Assembly (NCBI RefSeq): GCF_029784135.1
Contig: NC_073746.1
Location: forward strand, 303,811,455-303,875,454
DNA: 64,000 nt
From: Toxorhynchites rutilus septentrionalis
Taxonomy: Eukaryota > Arthropoda > Insecta > Diptera > Culicidae
Direction of reading: 5' to 3'
The position numbers and the translations under genes are program-made. The notes under the pieces are model-generated. The model searched no databases. It was not told the origin of the DNA and saw only the letters and a program-made list of their open reading frames with translations. Shown piece by piece: positions 41,500 to 52,182 of this stretch (position 1 is the stretch's first letter; each line of letters opens with the position of its first letter).

Positions 41500-44064
41500 T
41501 TGAAACCAAATCACACACATACAAAATTCCAAAAGGATATTTATTTTCGTGGTGAGCCGACCCATGGCATATGATGATTCCCCTGCTTTGTGTCGCCTGC
41601 TTTGTCATGGCCTCAGTTCGATACATCGATTAAGCAAAACGCAAAACAAGGCAGAACAAGCGATGTTCGTTGATTCGAGTATAGAACGAGACTGAAAACT
41701 GGGTATGAAAGTTTTCAAATGAGCAGAGCAAATGTACGGGAAAATTGAAATGCTTCTAGTTTTCGTCAATTTAAACCTTTTGCACTCCAAGGGACTGTAA
41801 TGTATAACATAACAAACTAATCTTAGGGAACTTTGTTTTGTATTTGTATTTGTATGCAAATCGTTCAAATCCGCTCGCAGCAAAAACAATTATTAACGTT
41901 AACATTATTTCATAAAAAACGTGACCTATTTTCTGATTTTGCACCCTTAATGAAACTTAATGAAACTCCAACCTTGACAAGTATTTATCATGACAAAAAA
42001 AAATCAAAAATCACCAAACAAAAACATTGGCCTGAACCTATATTTTTGTTCCTGTAGGAGATTCAATCCAATGATTTATATTCCACATCGCAATGTGTGT
42101 TCTTTTATCAAAGTAATACTGTAGAAGAGATTACATATTTTTGCATTTTATAAAATTTTGTTTTTTTGTTAGGTTATGTGTGGTTATGTTACTTTCCGCG
42201 TATAATTGGGCCGCCTTAAACCGAATTTATTGCCCAATAAAGCTATACAACATTGAATGAAATTGATAGTAGCTAATAGAATAAGCTATCATTTCATCCC
42301 AAAATCTTACCATATGGTTGCTTTCCAAAGGCATGACAAATTATCAAAATTGCTGTTCGATATTTCGAACGCTTGGCCTAATATGGGTTATTCCTGAGAT
42401 TCTAACGTGCTCAGTAAGAAGTGCCTTTTCTTATGACTTCTACACGGCGATTGTACCACCTATCGTCAAATTAGAGATATGTCACTTGTGTGGTGTTTAT
42501 ATTCCAAATTCAAGAGTGATACGAGTTATCGTTATCGTGAACCTAAGGCTGAAATTATGACAGAAATGTGTTTTAGTGAAATACTTTTTCCGATGAGTTA
42601 CAGCCGGTCAAACATTTATAATATCATTTAACTGGCTACGATGAAGGAGCTAAACAATTATCTTTATCCAGCACTGTGAGTGATCTGAAATAGCAAATTT
42701 TATCGCTTTATAGTGGGGTCCACCTTACTTTCTGCTACTATTTGATACCCAAGTCGATAACATATGAGGACCCGACTTCAAATTTCACCTAAGTGACAGT
42801 CTATAGTCACGCCATTCGCCTGCGGGAACGCTGTCATCACTTGAGTCATCTGAAGTCATTCGCCGCGCGGAATAATGAGGAATGTCACATCTTATTTTTG
42901 AACCGCTATGGCTAAAGTGCTGGCTAACCGTCGTCAAATTGCGAGGATGGATGTCAATGTATTTCTGGAAGTTAGATAATCAGTAATGCTTGAGAATAAA
43001 TCAAGCCATATGATTATATGTTGCGTTGTTTTTTTTTCTGGGTCTATTTAAAAATAGTGCCTTTATTTACCGAATGCTAAGATATTTTGTTTTCATGTTC
43101 TTCTGAACCATGAAAAGCGATCTAATGCATTTATATTTCGTAAGTTCGTTTAATCGAATATATAATTCGCGGTGATCCGTTAATCCCAATTATCACGTTT
43201 GATTAGGATCCCGATTAGATACGAAATTAGTTCTACTCGGAACGGCGATACCGATATGACCGTCATTCGGTCAAGTGTGCAATAAACAAACTTCGGGCAG
43301 TCGGCCCCTGGTTGACAACATGATCAGAGAAAAAACATCAATTAAGTCCGCCCATTAGTAGGTGCGTCCCGTGCTTACGCCACAAAAAGTTCTCGTATGC
43401 ACTCAACTTACTCAAAAACATCAACAGATAACGGATGTAAAACCGGTTTCACCTCTGACTAAGAATTGAGACATTTCACAGACGCCACGACGCACCTCCC
43501 AAGACAATGGTCAAGCTCGTTTTCTACAGCGATTGCCAGGGCAGTTATCGGCACTTCGTTTGCAATGTTCAAACTCCAACCAGCTTCAATTACTCAATTA
43601 CGCATGATTGCTACACTGTAAAAAATAATGAGTAAAATACTTTAGAGTTAAGATTTGAACCAAGTATTTTTTTTTTTTACTGAGCGTATCCTAAAACAGG
43701 TTCTGGTTCACCGGAAGTCACTAAAGGGAAAAATAGATCAATCATGATTTGCTTATCAGTGTCATACCCGTGTGTCATGTAAACGACCAGCCTTGGGGTT
43801 CTATTTGTCCCCGAGGCGAGTTTGTTGGCACCATCCGCCGTTGGATTCACGTGACCCAATGACTGGATCGTTGATTTCAAGCAACAAGCAGAAGAAATGC
43901 AATTTCCTCCCCGCCAGGCTTCAACGGCAAAAACGCAACAGTAGCCGTTACATATTTTCTTGAAATGAATCAATCCTGCACACGATAATCAGTCGAACGG
44001 AGGATGCGATGGGGTTGAGAAGCGGCGAGCACGAGAACGATCAACACCTGAGTTCGTCAGGCGG
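41500..44064. other. Unassigned intergenic stretch
   Basis: No gene is firmly recognised. A 42-codon ORF (about 43508-43636, MVKLVFYSDCQGSYRHFVCN) and a 98-codon minus-strand ORF (43677-43973) are open but match no family I know. Confidence 0.4.
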
Positions 44065-44065
44065 C

Positions 44066-44073
44066 TATCAGTA
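44066..44073 (+). promoter_or_regulatory. Candidate initiator of the Ly6 gene
   Basis: CTATCAGTATG contains TCAGT with A at 44070. This places the start about 90 nt before the preferred ATG at 44160. The ATG at 44073 would then be only three bases in, so it is an unlikely start. Confidence 0.35.
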
Positions 44074-44159
44074 TGCAGTTGATCGTTAACCGCGTTGCAT
44101 CGCCAATTGTCCTTTACCTTTCGCTTTCACACAAACACCGGTTGTTTTCGAAGTGCGTC

Positions 44160-44724
44160 ATGATGCTGCCGACCGCATGGTTACTTCCAGTGTTGATGGT
44201 GATTCTGTTTCTGATTGGACAAAGTAAGTTTAGGTCCAGCGGTTATCTGGATATGAATAACATTTTTGTATCATCCGCTAGGTGTCGCATTGGAATGCCA
44301 CTTCTGTGCCGGAATCGACCGTTGTAACGTGTCCAGGGGGGAAGTGCAGTCAGTGACCTGTACGGACGAAATTGTTCGTCTGACAAACGAATCTTTGGCG
44401 AGTTTCATCCCCAGTCTTGCGAGTGTTCGTCGGAAGGATCGAGAGGAGTTCCAATGTATCCATGTGCGGGCCACTTCGTTGGCCGATGTCACGTTTCTTT
44501 TTATCCGCGGATGCGTGTATGCCACCCGCTCGGATGAGTTCTGCGATCTGCGGTATGCGAGCTTCCGGGGTACCCGAGATTGTGTGGCCTGCGATCATGA
44601 GGATCTTTGCAACAACATCACGATTAGTGGCAGCGCGTGGAAAACTCCAGCCGGATCATTAGCCCTCGTTCTGGTAAACGCAGTCAGTGCAATTATCTTC
44701 GCCTTTAATCGCATCTACCGATGA
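44160..44724 (+). CDS. Secreted Ly6/three-finger protein, probably GPI-anchored
   Basis: Exon 1 (44160-44223) and exon 2 (44282-44724) are separated by a 58-bp intron (GTAAGT...GCTAG), giving 168 residues. Residues 1-24 form a signal peptide (MMLPTAWLLPVLMVILFLIG). The mature part begins LECHFCAG and has about ten cysteines in a Ly6/uPAR-like order, closing with the typical CDHEDLCNN motif. A hydrophobic C-terminal stretch (SLALVLVNAVSAIIFAF) fits a GPI-anchor signal. Two NxS/T sites are present. Insect members (quiver/boudin type) act at cell surfaces, for example on ion channels or septate junctions; which one this is cannot be told here. AATAAA follows at 44733. It looks intact. Confidence 0.8.
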
Positions 44725-44732
44725 TGAATGCT

Positions 44733-44738
44733 AATAAA
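44733..44738 (+). terminator. Polyadenylation signal AATAAA
   Basis: AATAAA (in GCTAATAAACATT) lies 9 bp after the Ly6 stop codon. Confidence 0.6.
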
Positions 44739-45149
44739 CATTATAATTTATCGTTTGCACATTGACGTGTTTGGTATGGTCAGCGCTCTCTGCTGTAATC
44801 GCTGATATGACGTATTATCTACCCCATCCAGGGCAGGAGGTCGAGATTTTGTTGGATGCTATTACTGAACGTTAATTACAGCAGGTTGAGAACAATAAGT
44901 GATTTTAACTGAGATTAACTATAGTCTTGGCTAAGGGGTTGTACACTTAAGAGAACACTAATTTATAGAATAAAATTATAAGAATTAACCATAATATGCT
45001 TCCTGTTCTTAGTCACAGGAAATAGTTTGAAAGAAAAGCCCGAAAATTCACTTTGAGGACATAATGAAATCCAAAGAACATAAGAGGATTTGATCCTTTT
45101 GTAAGTCATCAAAAACAAAGACAGTTTATTTTTCATTCTATTTCTTTTC

Positions 45150-45475
45150 TGTGTCATCTGGGGGTGAAAGTTATTTTAAGAATGCTTCTGGAGCTTTAAA
45201 TCGCTTCCGCACGACCCTAGGAGTTCACAATGGTTTTGCTAAGAAGATGGGGCAGTTTCCCAGAATCGACATATGCATAATGGGTCCAAAAATATTGGAT
45301 GTACAACGTTCGGCCTCATGTTGCTGTCCGAGTTAGAAACTATTTGTAAAATGACGAATGGAAAATTTTGATTCACCCGCCTTATAGCTCAGACATTGCC
45401 ACTTCCGACTACCAGTTGTTTCGATCGATGCAGAACGGTTTGAGTGAAATGAGTTTTACAGTGTTTGGCAAAATA
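45150..45475 (+). pseudogene. Mariner-type transposase fragment
   Basis: About 45310-45450 encodes RPHVAVRVRN, then ILIHPPYSSDIATSDYQLFR and SMQNGLSEM, which is the C-terminal signature of mariner transposase. There is a stop between RNYL and NDEW. The catalytic block before RPH is not clean. This family differs from the one at 40358. Confidence 0.7.
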
Positions 45476-46060
45476 AAGTGTTCACTATTTTTTTTCAATT
45501 CTTCCATTTTTTTTTTGGTTCAAATGAAAAGTAAACACATTGCAATCACTCTTAAAATCTTATTTATTATGTTCTTTTGAAATTTCATTCATGTTTCACT
45601 GAGAACAATAAAATTGTTGTTTATAGAAAAAGTTGATTGGCCTGAGCCTATAAATTTGATTTGTCTTACTCAAATCGATACGCTCTATTCAAAAGTTACG
45701 CTTGAGTCAAAAAATGAACCATGATGATGTATTTGGAAAAGTTGTTGAAAATTAAAAGCAAATTCATAAAATTTCATCAACATGACGGTATAACACGACA
45801 AACATATTTAAAGGAATTATTTACTATAAAAAAGACAATAAGAAATATTTTTTTAAATATTTCGAGAATGGCTACATTTAGAAGGAGATTGATAATAACC
45901 TTTTTTGTTTTAAATCACATCAGGATTCATAATTTGTGGCTAAAAATGATTGTTAACATACAAAAATTCGCCTTTGCGGGTAATTCGTCCCCTTGCTATA
46001 AATAGTAGAATAAGTTGAAATGTAAATAAACTATAGATATACGAATAGATTTAAGAATTG
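45476..46060. other. AT-rich stretch
   Basis: No gene is recognised. CAAATCGATACGCTCTATTC with GCTTGAGTCAAAAAAT (about 45668-45716) recurs at 50697-50748 next to the Tc1 fragment, so it is probably an end of that element family. Confidence 0.4.
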
Positions 46061-46312
46061 AGTGCTCATCAACATTGTTACAATTTCCTTATATCCCATC
46101 CTTCTCCTAAAAATATGTCACCCTTCTAAACTCGAGTACACCGCGAGTAATCGGTTTTCCACCTTACTAACCATAGATGTAAGAAAATTGTTTATATATA
46201 TATATATATATAGTTTTAAAAATATATTTAAGAATTCGGCTCCTTTAAACTTAAGTAACTGAGCCTGTAAAAATAAACGAATTAATAAAAAAAAATAAAA
46301 AAAAATACAAAT
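46061..46312 (+). mobile_element. 5'-truncated Jockey-type LINE tail
   Basis: The sequence CACCGCGAGTAATCGGTTTT, AAGAATTCGGCTCC, CTGAGCCTGTAAAAATAAAC and GAATTAATAAAAAAAA is typical of mosquito Jockey-group 3' ends with an A-rich tail. A (TA)n run lies at 46193-46212. No ORF2 remains. Confidence 0.5.
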
Positions 46313-49300
46313 TGGTAGTCCGATAGACTGATGGTTCTCAAATGGGGATCAACACTAGGGTAGGAGCCTACCTGTTGGTCTCAAATGTTCCTATCTCACG
46401 CCTCCACGAAGATCATATGACGACATTTTTAGATCGGGCGTGAACTGGAAACACACACCTGGTCTTGGCTCCGAGAACGGGTGTCGAAAGTGGCTAAGTG
46501 AGGGGGTGCGAGCGAGTCAGAGCGCTATATCTCTCCCGGGGAAGGCCTCCCGGGTCATGGAGGCCTTGCCAACCCGCTGTCTCCCGGGCAAAGGAGATAC
46601 ACCCAGACAATGGAGCTAAGGTCAAGACGAATACTACGAATGCGATCACCCGAGGAGGGTCCCCGAACTGGAGCTGGTCCTGGAACGGGCGTAACAGCGA
46701 GCGGCCAGCGGCTGGAGGACGATGTGCAAGAGCGGGCCACCAGCCGGGTTCAACCCGAAGAGCTACCGCCACACGGAAACAGCAGCCATCGACATCACCA
46801 ACGAAACGCTGCGCCTACGAGGCGTGTTGCGACTGTCAGACGACAGTCGTCCACACTTTTGGGTACTACTAGGCGACGGATCATGTGGACACACGAAATG
46901 AACGAATTCGTGATCCGCGCCTATTACATCTGCACTGCTTTGGAGACGGACATGAGCGGTCGCCCTCGAATACTCGCAATGTTCGAGGAAGCGTATCCAG
47001 AGTTCGTCGGGAGGCTTGACCAAAACGCGATGAACGCGAGGCGTAGAGCGATTGTACGCAACAATATGCTCTCCCAAACGCAAGTCGACGAGATCAAGCA
47101 GCAGGTGCAGAGAGAACTAAGCTCCAGAACAAGCAGAGCAAGCGATGTGTCGAGACGAAGTTCAGTACGGCTGAGCAATTCATTCGCGAGTGGGGCACGC
47201 GAATCAGCACCAGTGGAGGCCACAGTACAACAACCCCCTGAGCCGGAAGATCCACAGCCAGATCAACAACTACTACGCGATCTGGTCTTCCATTATGACG
47301 AGGCGATCTCACAGTTCCGCGACACGGACCCTTTGTCGCGCCCCAGGACCCCAAAGTTGCAGCATTCCCGCAGGCTGACAAGTGCAGTAAAGCTCATGAA
47401 CGAGCACGTTCTTCCGCTGCACTTGGTTGATACTGAGAACATGGAGGAGCTGCAACTGAAAGTTTACTGTGCTGCTGTGGCGACCGCCAAAAGTTTACGA
47501 TACCGTATTAGGCCAAGAGGCGGACTGCTCCAACATCTCCGTGAAAGGCGTGAGCCTCCATGGTGAAGGAGATTGGAGCAACGGATCCTAAACAAGCGCG
47601 CCGCAATTGGAAGACTGATGGCGTACAAAAGAGGCAGCAGATCGGTGAAATTATGTCGCCAAGTTGCTGTGATCGTGCAGCCTACTGAATTTCGCCAGCT
47701 GGGAGCTCACCAGCTGACGGAAAAACTCGACACACTGGTACAGCAATTGAGCGTCCTTACAAAACGGCTGAAACGTTACTCTGACTCTGCAAAGCGCCAG
47801 GAACAAAATCGGATGTTCAGAGATAACGAGAAAGCGTTCTACGACCACATTAGCGACGAGAAGCCCGACTACCGCGAAGGTTTGCCAGATATTAGCGATG
47901 TGACGAACTTCTGGGCTGGTATCTGGGAGACCCCAGTAGAACATCGCGACGGGCAAATGTGGTTAAGACGGGAGGAGGAGAGTTGTGGTGAAATTGGAGA
48001 GATGCCAGCTATCATCGTCGGAGAGAACGATGTCCGCGAAGCCTCGCGGTACCTGAGGAACTGGGCAGCACCGGGCCCCGATGGTGTTCAGAACTTCTGG
48101 CACAAGAAGCTAACCGTCGCACATCCAAAGATAGCTGAGTGCTTCAACAAGGTGCTACGTGACCCACACAACCTTCCTGAATTCGCCACCCGTGGCGTCA
48201 CCTTCCTCCTCCCGAAAGACAGCAACACATTGAACCCATCAAAGTACAGACCGATAACGTGCCTATCGAGTCTGTACAAAATACTGAGCAGCATAATTAC
48301 CGCCAAAGTTTCTGCTCACTGCGAACAGCATCACATCATCGCAGAAGAGCAGAAAGGATGCAGGAAAAATACGCATGGCTGCAAAGACCAGGCCATCATC
48401 GACGAAGCCATAGTCGGCCAGGCGGTATATAACCAGCGGAACCTAAGTATGGCCTACATCGATTACAGGAAGGCTTATGACTCCATTCCTCACTCGTTTC
48501 TCGTCCGGGTATTGGAGCTCTACAAAATTGATCCCGTCGTCGTTAGGTTCCTGCAGCATGCGATGAGGCAGTGGAGTACGTCTCTGCACCTCAGTGATGG
48601 GGAAAATGTGTTGCAGTCTAGAACGCTGCAGATAAAGAGGGGGATATTCCAAGGCGACTCTTTCAGCCCGCTTTGGTTTTGTCTGGCACTGAACCCCCTC
48701 AGTAGGACGCTCAATAGAAACGGTCATGGCTATAAAATAAGGTATGGCGACGGCGCCCACGAAGAAGTGGCCCATACCTTCTACATGATTACGCTGATTC
48801 ACGTCAGCGTCTAGGTGTAGCTATCCGGGTTGTCGAAGACATAAGCAGGGACATCTGCATGGAGTTCGGGCTCGACAAGTGCCGCTGTGTCCATCTGCTG
48901 AAAGGGCAGCTTACCGAATCCGGAGGTGACGGCGAGTTCATAAGAGACATGGTTCGTGGCGAATCCTATAAATATCTTGGATTCCGACAGCTCACCGGGA
49001 TTCGCCACTCCGACATCAAGACGGAGCTGCGAGACAAGTTCTTGAGTCGAGTGAACTGTGTCCTGAGGACTTTCCTCAACGCGGGGAACAAGGTACGCGC
49101 GATCAACACATTCGCGGTTCCCCTGCTGACCTTCAGTTTTGGTGTAGTCAAATGGAGCAAAACTGACCTAGAGGACCTTGAGAGGAGGATGAGGAAAGCA
49201 TTTAAAGAGGCCGGAATGCACCATCCTCAATCGGCACTGGAGAGAGTTTCACTGCCACGCAAAGAAGGGGGACTTGGAATAGTCGACATATCTGCACTGT

Positions 49301-50375
49301 GTGTTGCCCAGGTACGACAACTGCGCGAGTACTTCGCAGAACGCGCCAACCAAAACGCGCTATACCGGGCTGTCTGCGCCGCCGACAGAGGATACAGCGC
49401 TCTGCACTTGGCGCAAGCGGAGTACCAACTCAACTGCAATCTGCAGACAGTGGAGGAGAAGATTGCAGCTTGGAAGCAGAAGGCAGTGCATGGTGCCCAC
49501 CCCCATCAACTGGACCGGCCACACGTCGACAAGGCCGCATCTAATCTGTGGCTAACGCGTGGTGAACTCTCTTCAGTAGTAGAAGCCGACATGATAGCCA
49601 TCCAGGACAGGATAATGCCGACGAGAAACTGCAGGCGGTACGTCTGGCATCAAGACGTTGATGACATTTGCCGGATGTGCCATCAACCAGGTGAAAACAT
49701 AGAGCACATTATGGGAGGCTGTCCCGTTTTGGCCAACGCAGCCTACACCGAGCGCCACAACAACGTGGCCCGTATTGTTCATCGACAACTGGCGCTCCAA
49801 TGTGCTCTACTGGAAGACAACGTACCAAACTACCGGTACCTGCCTGCACCTGTCCTGGAAAATGACCGTTTCAAGCTGTACTGGGATCGCACTGTTCTGA
49901 CCGACCTCTCGATCCACCACAACCGCCCAGATATAATGGTTTACGACAAGAGCGACCGCAAAGTCACCATCATCGATGTCGCTATTCCACTGAACCAGAA
50001 TCTGGAGGAGACCCACGGTCGCAAAATCTGCAAGTACCGACCATTGGCCGTGGAGCTCAAGGAACTGTGGGGGCTAAGGGAGGTCCCAAGAATTGTTCCA
50101 GTCGTTCTCTCTGGAACTGGAATTGTCCCGAAGACACTTCTGGAAGCGCTAAAGGTGTTGAATATGGAGAAGGAATTGGCCGGCATCCAAAAGTCGGTCA
50201 TCCTTAGCACCTGCGCGATTGTCCGACAATTTCTCGGTCAGGACTGAAACAGCACGAGCTTGCAGATACGTGCATTCCGCAGAGCCTAGTCCCCCTTTGG
50301 CATTCAGAAGCCCGGGGGCAGGTGAAAAATCTGGCTAGGTTCGCCTAGTTAAGAAGTGAGATAAGTCTGCCAAAA
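46313..50375 (+). mobile_element. R4/R2-type non-LTR retrotransposon
   Basis: A single long coding region (46610-50247) with an N-terminal Myb-like segment, reverse transcriptase and a C-terminal CCHC plus restriction-like endonuclease is the layout of the R2/R4/Dong group. The 5' leader (46313-46609) and 3' tail (to about 50375) have no further ORF. It lies directly behind the A-rich tail of the Jockey-type fragment. The ends are approximate because no target duplication was found. Confidence 0.75.
46610..50247 (+). pseudogene. R4-like polyprotein (Myb, RT, REL endonuclease), inactivated
   Basis: Residues about 83-125 (RRRIMWTHEMNEFVIRAYYI) look like a Myb/SANT-type DNA-binding domain. After one in-frame TGA (47564-47566) the same frame continues to the reverse transcriptase: AAPGPDGVQNFWHKK, LPKDSNTLNPSKYRPITCLS, AYIDYRKAYDS and RGIFQGDSFSPLWF. 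At about 48787 a small deletion of roughly 13 bp removes the catalytic aspartate pair after FYM and shifts the frame. The following frame resumes as YADSRQRLG and runs intact from 48859 to 50247. It contains CRMCHQPGENIEHIMGGC and the endonuclease core RPDIMVYDKSDRKVTIIDVA. The element would have encoded a site-specific nickase and RT; this copy is dead. Confidence 0.85.
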
Positions 50376-50756
50376 AATTCGAAGTTTCGAAAATTCCTAA
50401 AAATTAAATTCGATGTTCCACAAAGTTCTTCAAAAATAGTTTAACATCTTGGGCCCATTTTTTAAATTTTCTGCATGACTTTTATTTTGTATGAAAAAAT
50501 TGAAAAAAAAATTAAAAAATATGTATTTTGGATATTGAATTGAATTTTTATTTTGTAAATAAAAAAAGAGTACTATTTTTTTCCTCAGTGTACATTTTTT
50601 TTCATATTTAACCATCAATACTCTATAACTATTTCTAAGACACTATTTCGGTACGACTCATAGTTTTTGAGATATAAATTATCAAAGATTTCTCTTACTA
50701 AAATCGATACGCCCTTTTCAAAAGTGAGTCAAAGCTTGAGTCAAAAAATTCCCAGG
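50376..50756. other. AT-rich spacer with probable Tc1 terminal sequence
   Basis: No gene is seen. The block at 50697-50748 is shared with 45668-45716 and precedes the Tc1 fragment. Confidence 0.4.
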
Positions 50757-51183
50757 GCTTGCTTTATATTGGTGACATCGGTTTTGTCGACCCTCGCGTC
50801 GAGGACGATCCACAGGTTTTCAATAGGGTTAAGATCCGGGCTTTATGGAGACCATTCAAGGGATATGATGAAACACGACCGGAAAGTGGTCTTCCTGTGG
50901 TTATCTCATCCGCGTGCTTTGGATCATTATCCCGCTGTAAAACAAAGCGCTCTTCTTGACGTCGAGATTTTGAAAGGCCGTTTCAAAGCCACCCTGCAGC
51001 TGAACTCATGCACTTCGATGCGACGACGAACTCAGTTAGGTTCGAGCTCTTGCCACAACCAGACGTATTCAAATTTTTCTCCGCATCGTTTCTTTTTCGT
51101 ACGCACACTTCGGTGTGGACAGATCTTTTCCGCGTCAGTACTTCCTAACGACAAGTTTTGCTTTGTGATACCAGAGCAATTAT
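50757..51183 (-). pseudogene. Tc1-type transposase fragment
   Basis: On the minus strand RDNDPKH (50914-50931) and SPDLNPIENL (about 50813-50842) are the catalytic-region signatures of Tc1 transposases (DD34E). They are in different frames and the rest is decayed. The fragment ends where the LINE at 51184 begins. Confidence 0.75.
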
Positions 51184-51186
51184 GGC

Positions 51187-52108
51187 GTGCGTGCTCGTGA
51201 GAATACATTTAACATCGACTTCACTAATTTTCCAAAGAGACCATCATTTGAAGAAATCCACTCGTTTGTGCACAACACTCTCGGATTGAGAGTTGAACAA
51301 GTTATTAGACTACAAATGAACCACGCACAAAACTGTGCGCAAGTGAAGTGTTGTGATTTGCAATATGCTCAAAATGTCGTCGAGCAGCATCATGAAAAAC
51401 ATGAACTTGAGGTTAACAAGACGAAGATCAAAGTGCGTCTCTTTATGGATGACGGAGGCATTGAAGTAAAGATCCATGACCTTTCTGAAAATGTTCGGAA
51501 CGAAGAAATCGCTGCATTTTTAAAGCCTTTTGGGGACGTAATCACAATTAAGGAGGTGATCTGGGGTGAGAATTTCGCTTTCAAGGGAATTTCGTCAGGC
51601 GTGCAGGTCGCCAAAATGGTTCTAAGGCACCACATAGTACGCCGATATAGTACGGAAAAACTCGAACTCGACACTTAAACTGCTGTCCAATTTTTCATCT
51701 CTGAATCCAACACAATCGATTACTTCGTTAGAAACAAACAATGCCTCTGCTTCTCACTCCTCTGTCGAACCTGTTGATTCCGTCGCCCCAAGCAGCAACC
51801 AAAACCAAGAGCCAACACAGGAGATTTCCATCGGTAACTCAACAGATGAGCGATCTTCTCAGCTAGAGAAAGATGAAAATGGTACAGCTACAACGAGTTC
51901 AGTGAGTGCTTTTAAACTCCCATCCATTGTTCCCAATCCTAGTAATACCTCGATGGAAATTTCCGATTGTGAAAGTTGTGATTCGTCTCGTGAAAATGAA
52001 TCATTCAAAGCAGTTAAGCGTACTAGAAGACATACTAAGAAACCAAAACTAACTCTCCAAAAAAAACCCTCCAACAACCAACATCCCAAACATGCTTCCT
52101 TCTATTAA
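51187..52108 (+). pseudogene. LINE ORF1 (nucleic-acid-binding), broken
   Basis: The frame 51187-51678 encodes IDFTNFPKRPSFEEIHSFVH, then an RRM-like stretch EVKIHDLSENVRNEEIAAFL and KPFGDVITIKEV. A stop at 51678 is followed, in another frame, by a Ser/Thr-rich tail (51902-52108) ending in basic residues (KAVKRTRRHTKKPKLTLQKK). The N-terminus is cut off by the 5' truncation. In an intact copy it would bind the element's RNA. Confidence 0.6.
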
Positions 52109-52182
52109 CTCCGAGTAGACCGCGGGTAATCGGTCCCCAACTCTGTAACAAAATATACCTCGGAATTCGTACCTAATGCGAT

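Noticed and set aside
43677..43973. 98-residue minus-strand ORF with several cysteines
   Set aside because: No signal peptide, domain or splice support; left as unassigned.
46494..47381. Minus-strand ORFs of 60-106 residues
   Set aside because: They are shadows of the GC-rich R4-like coding region on the plus strand.
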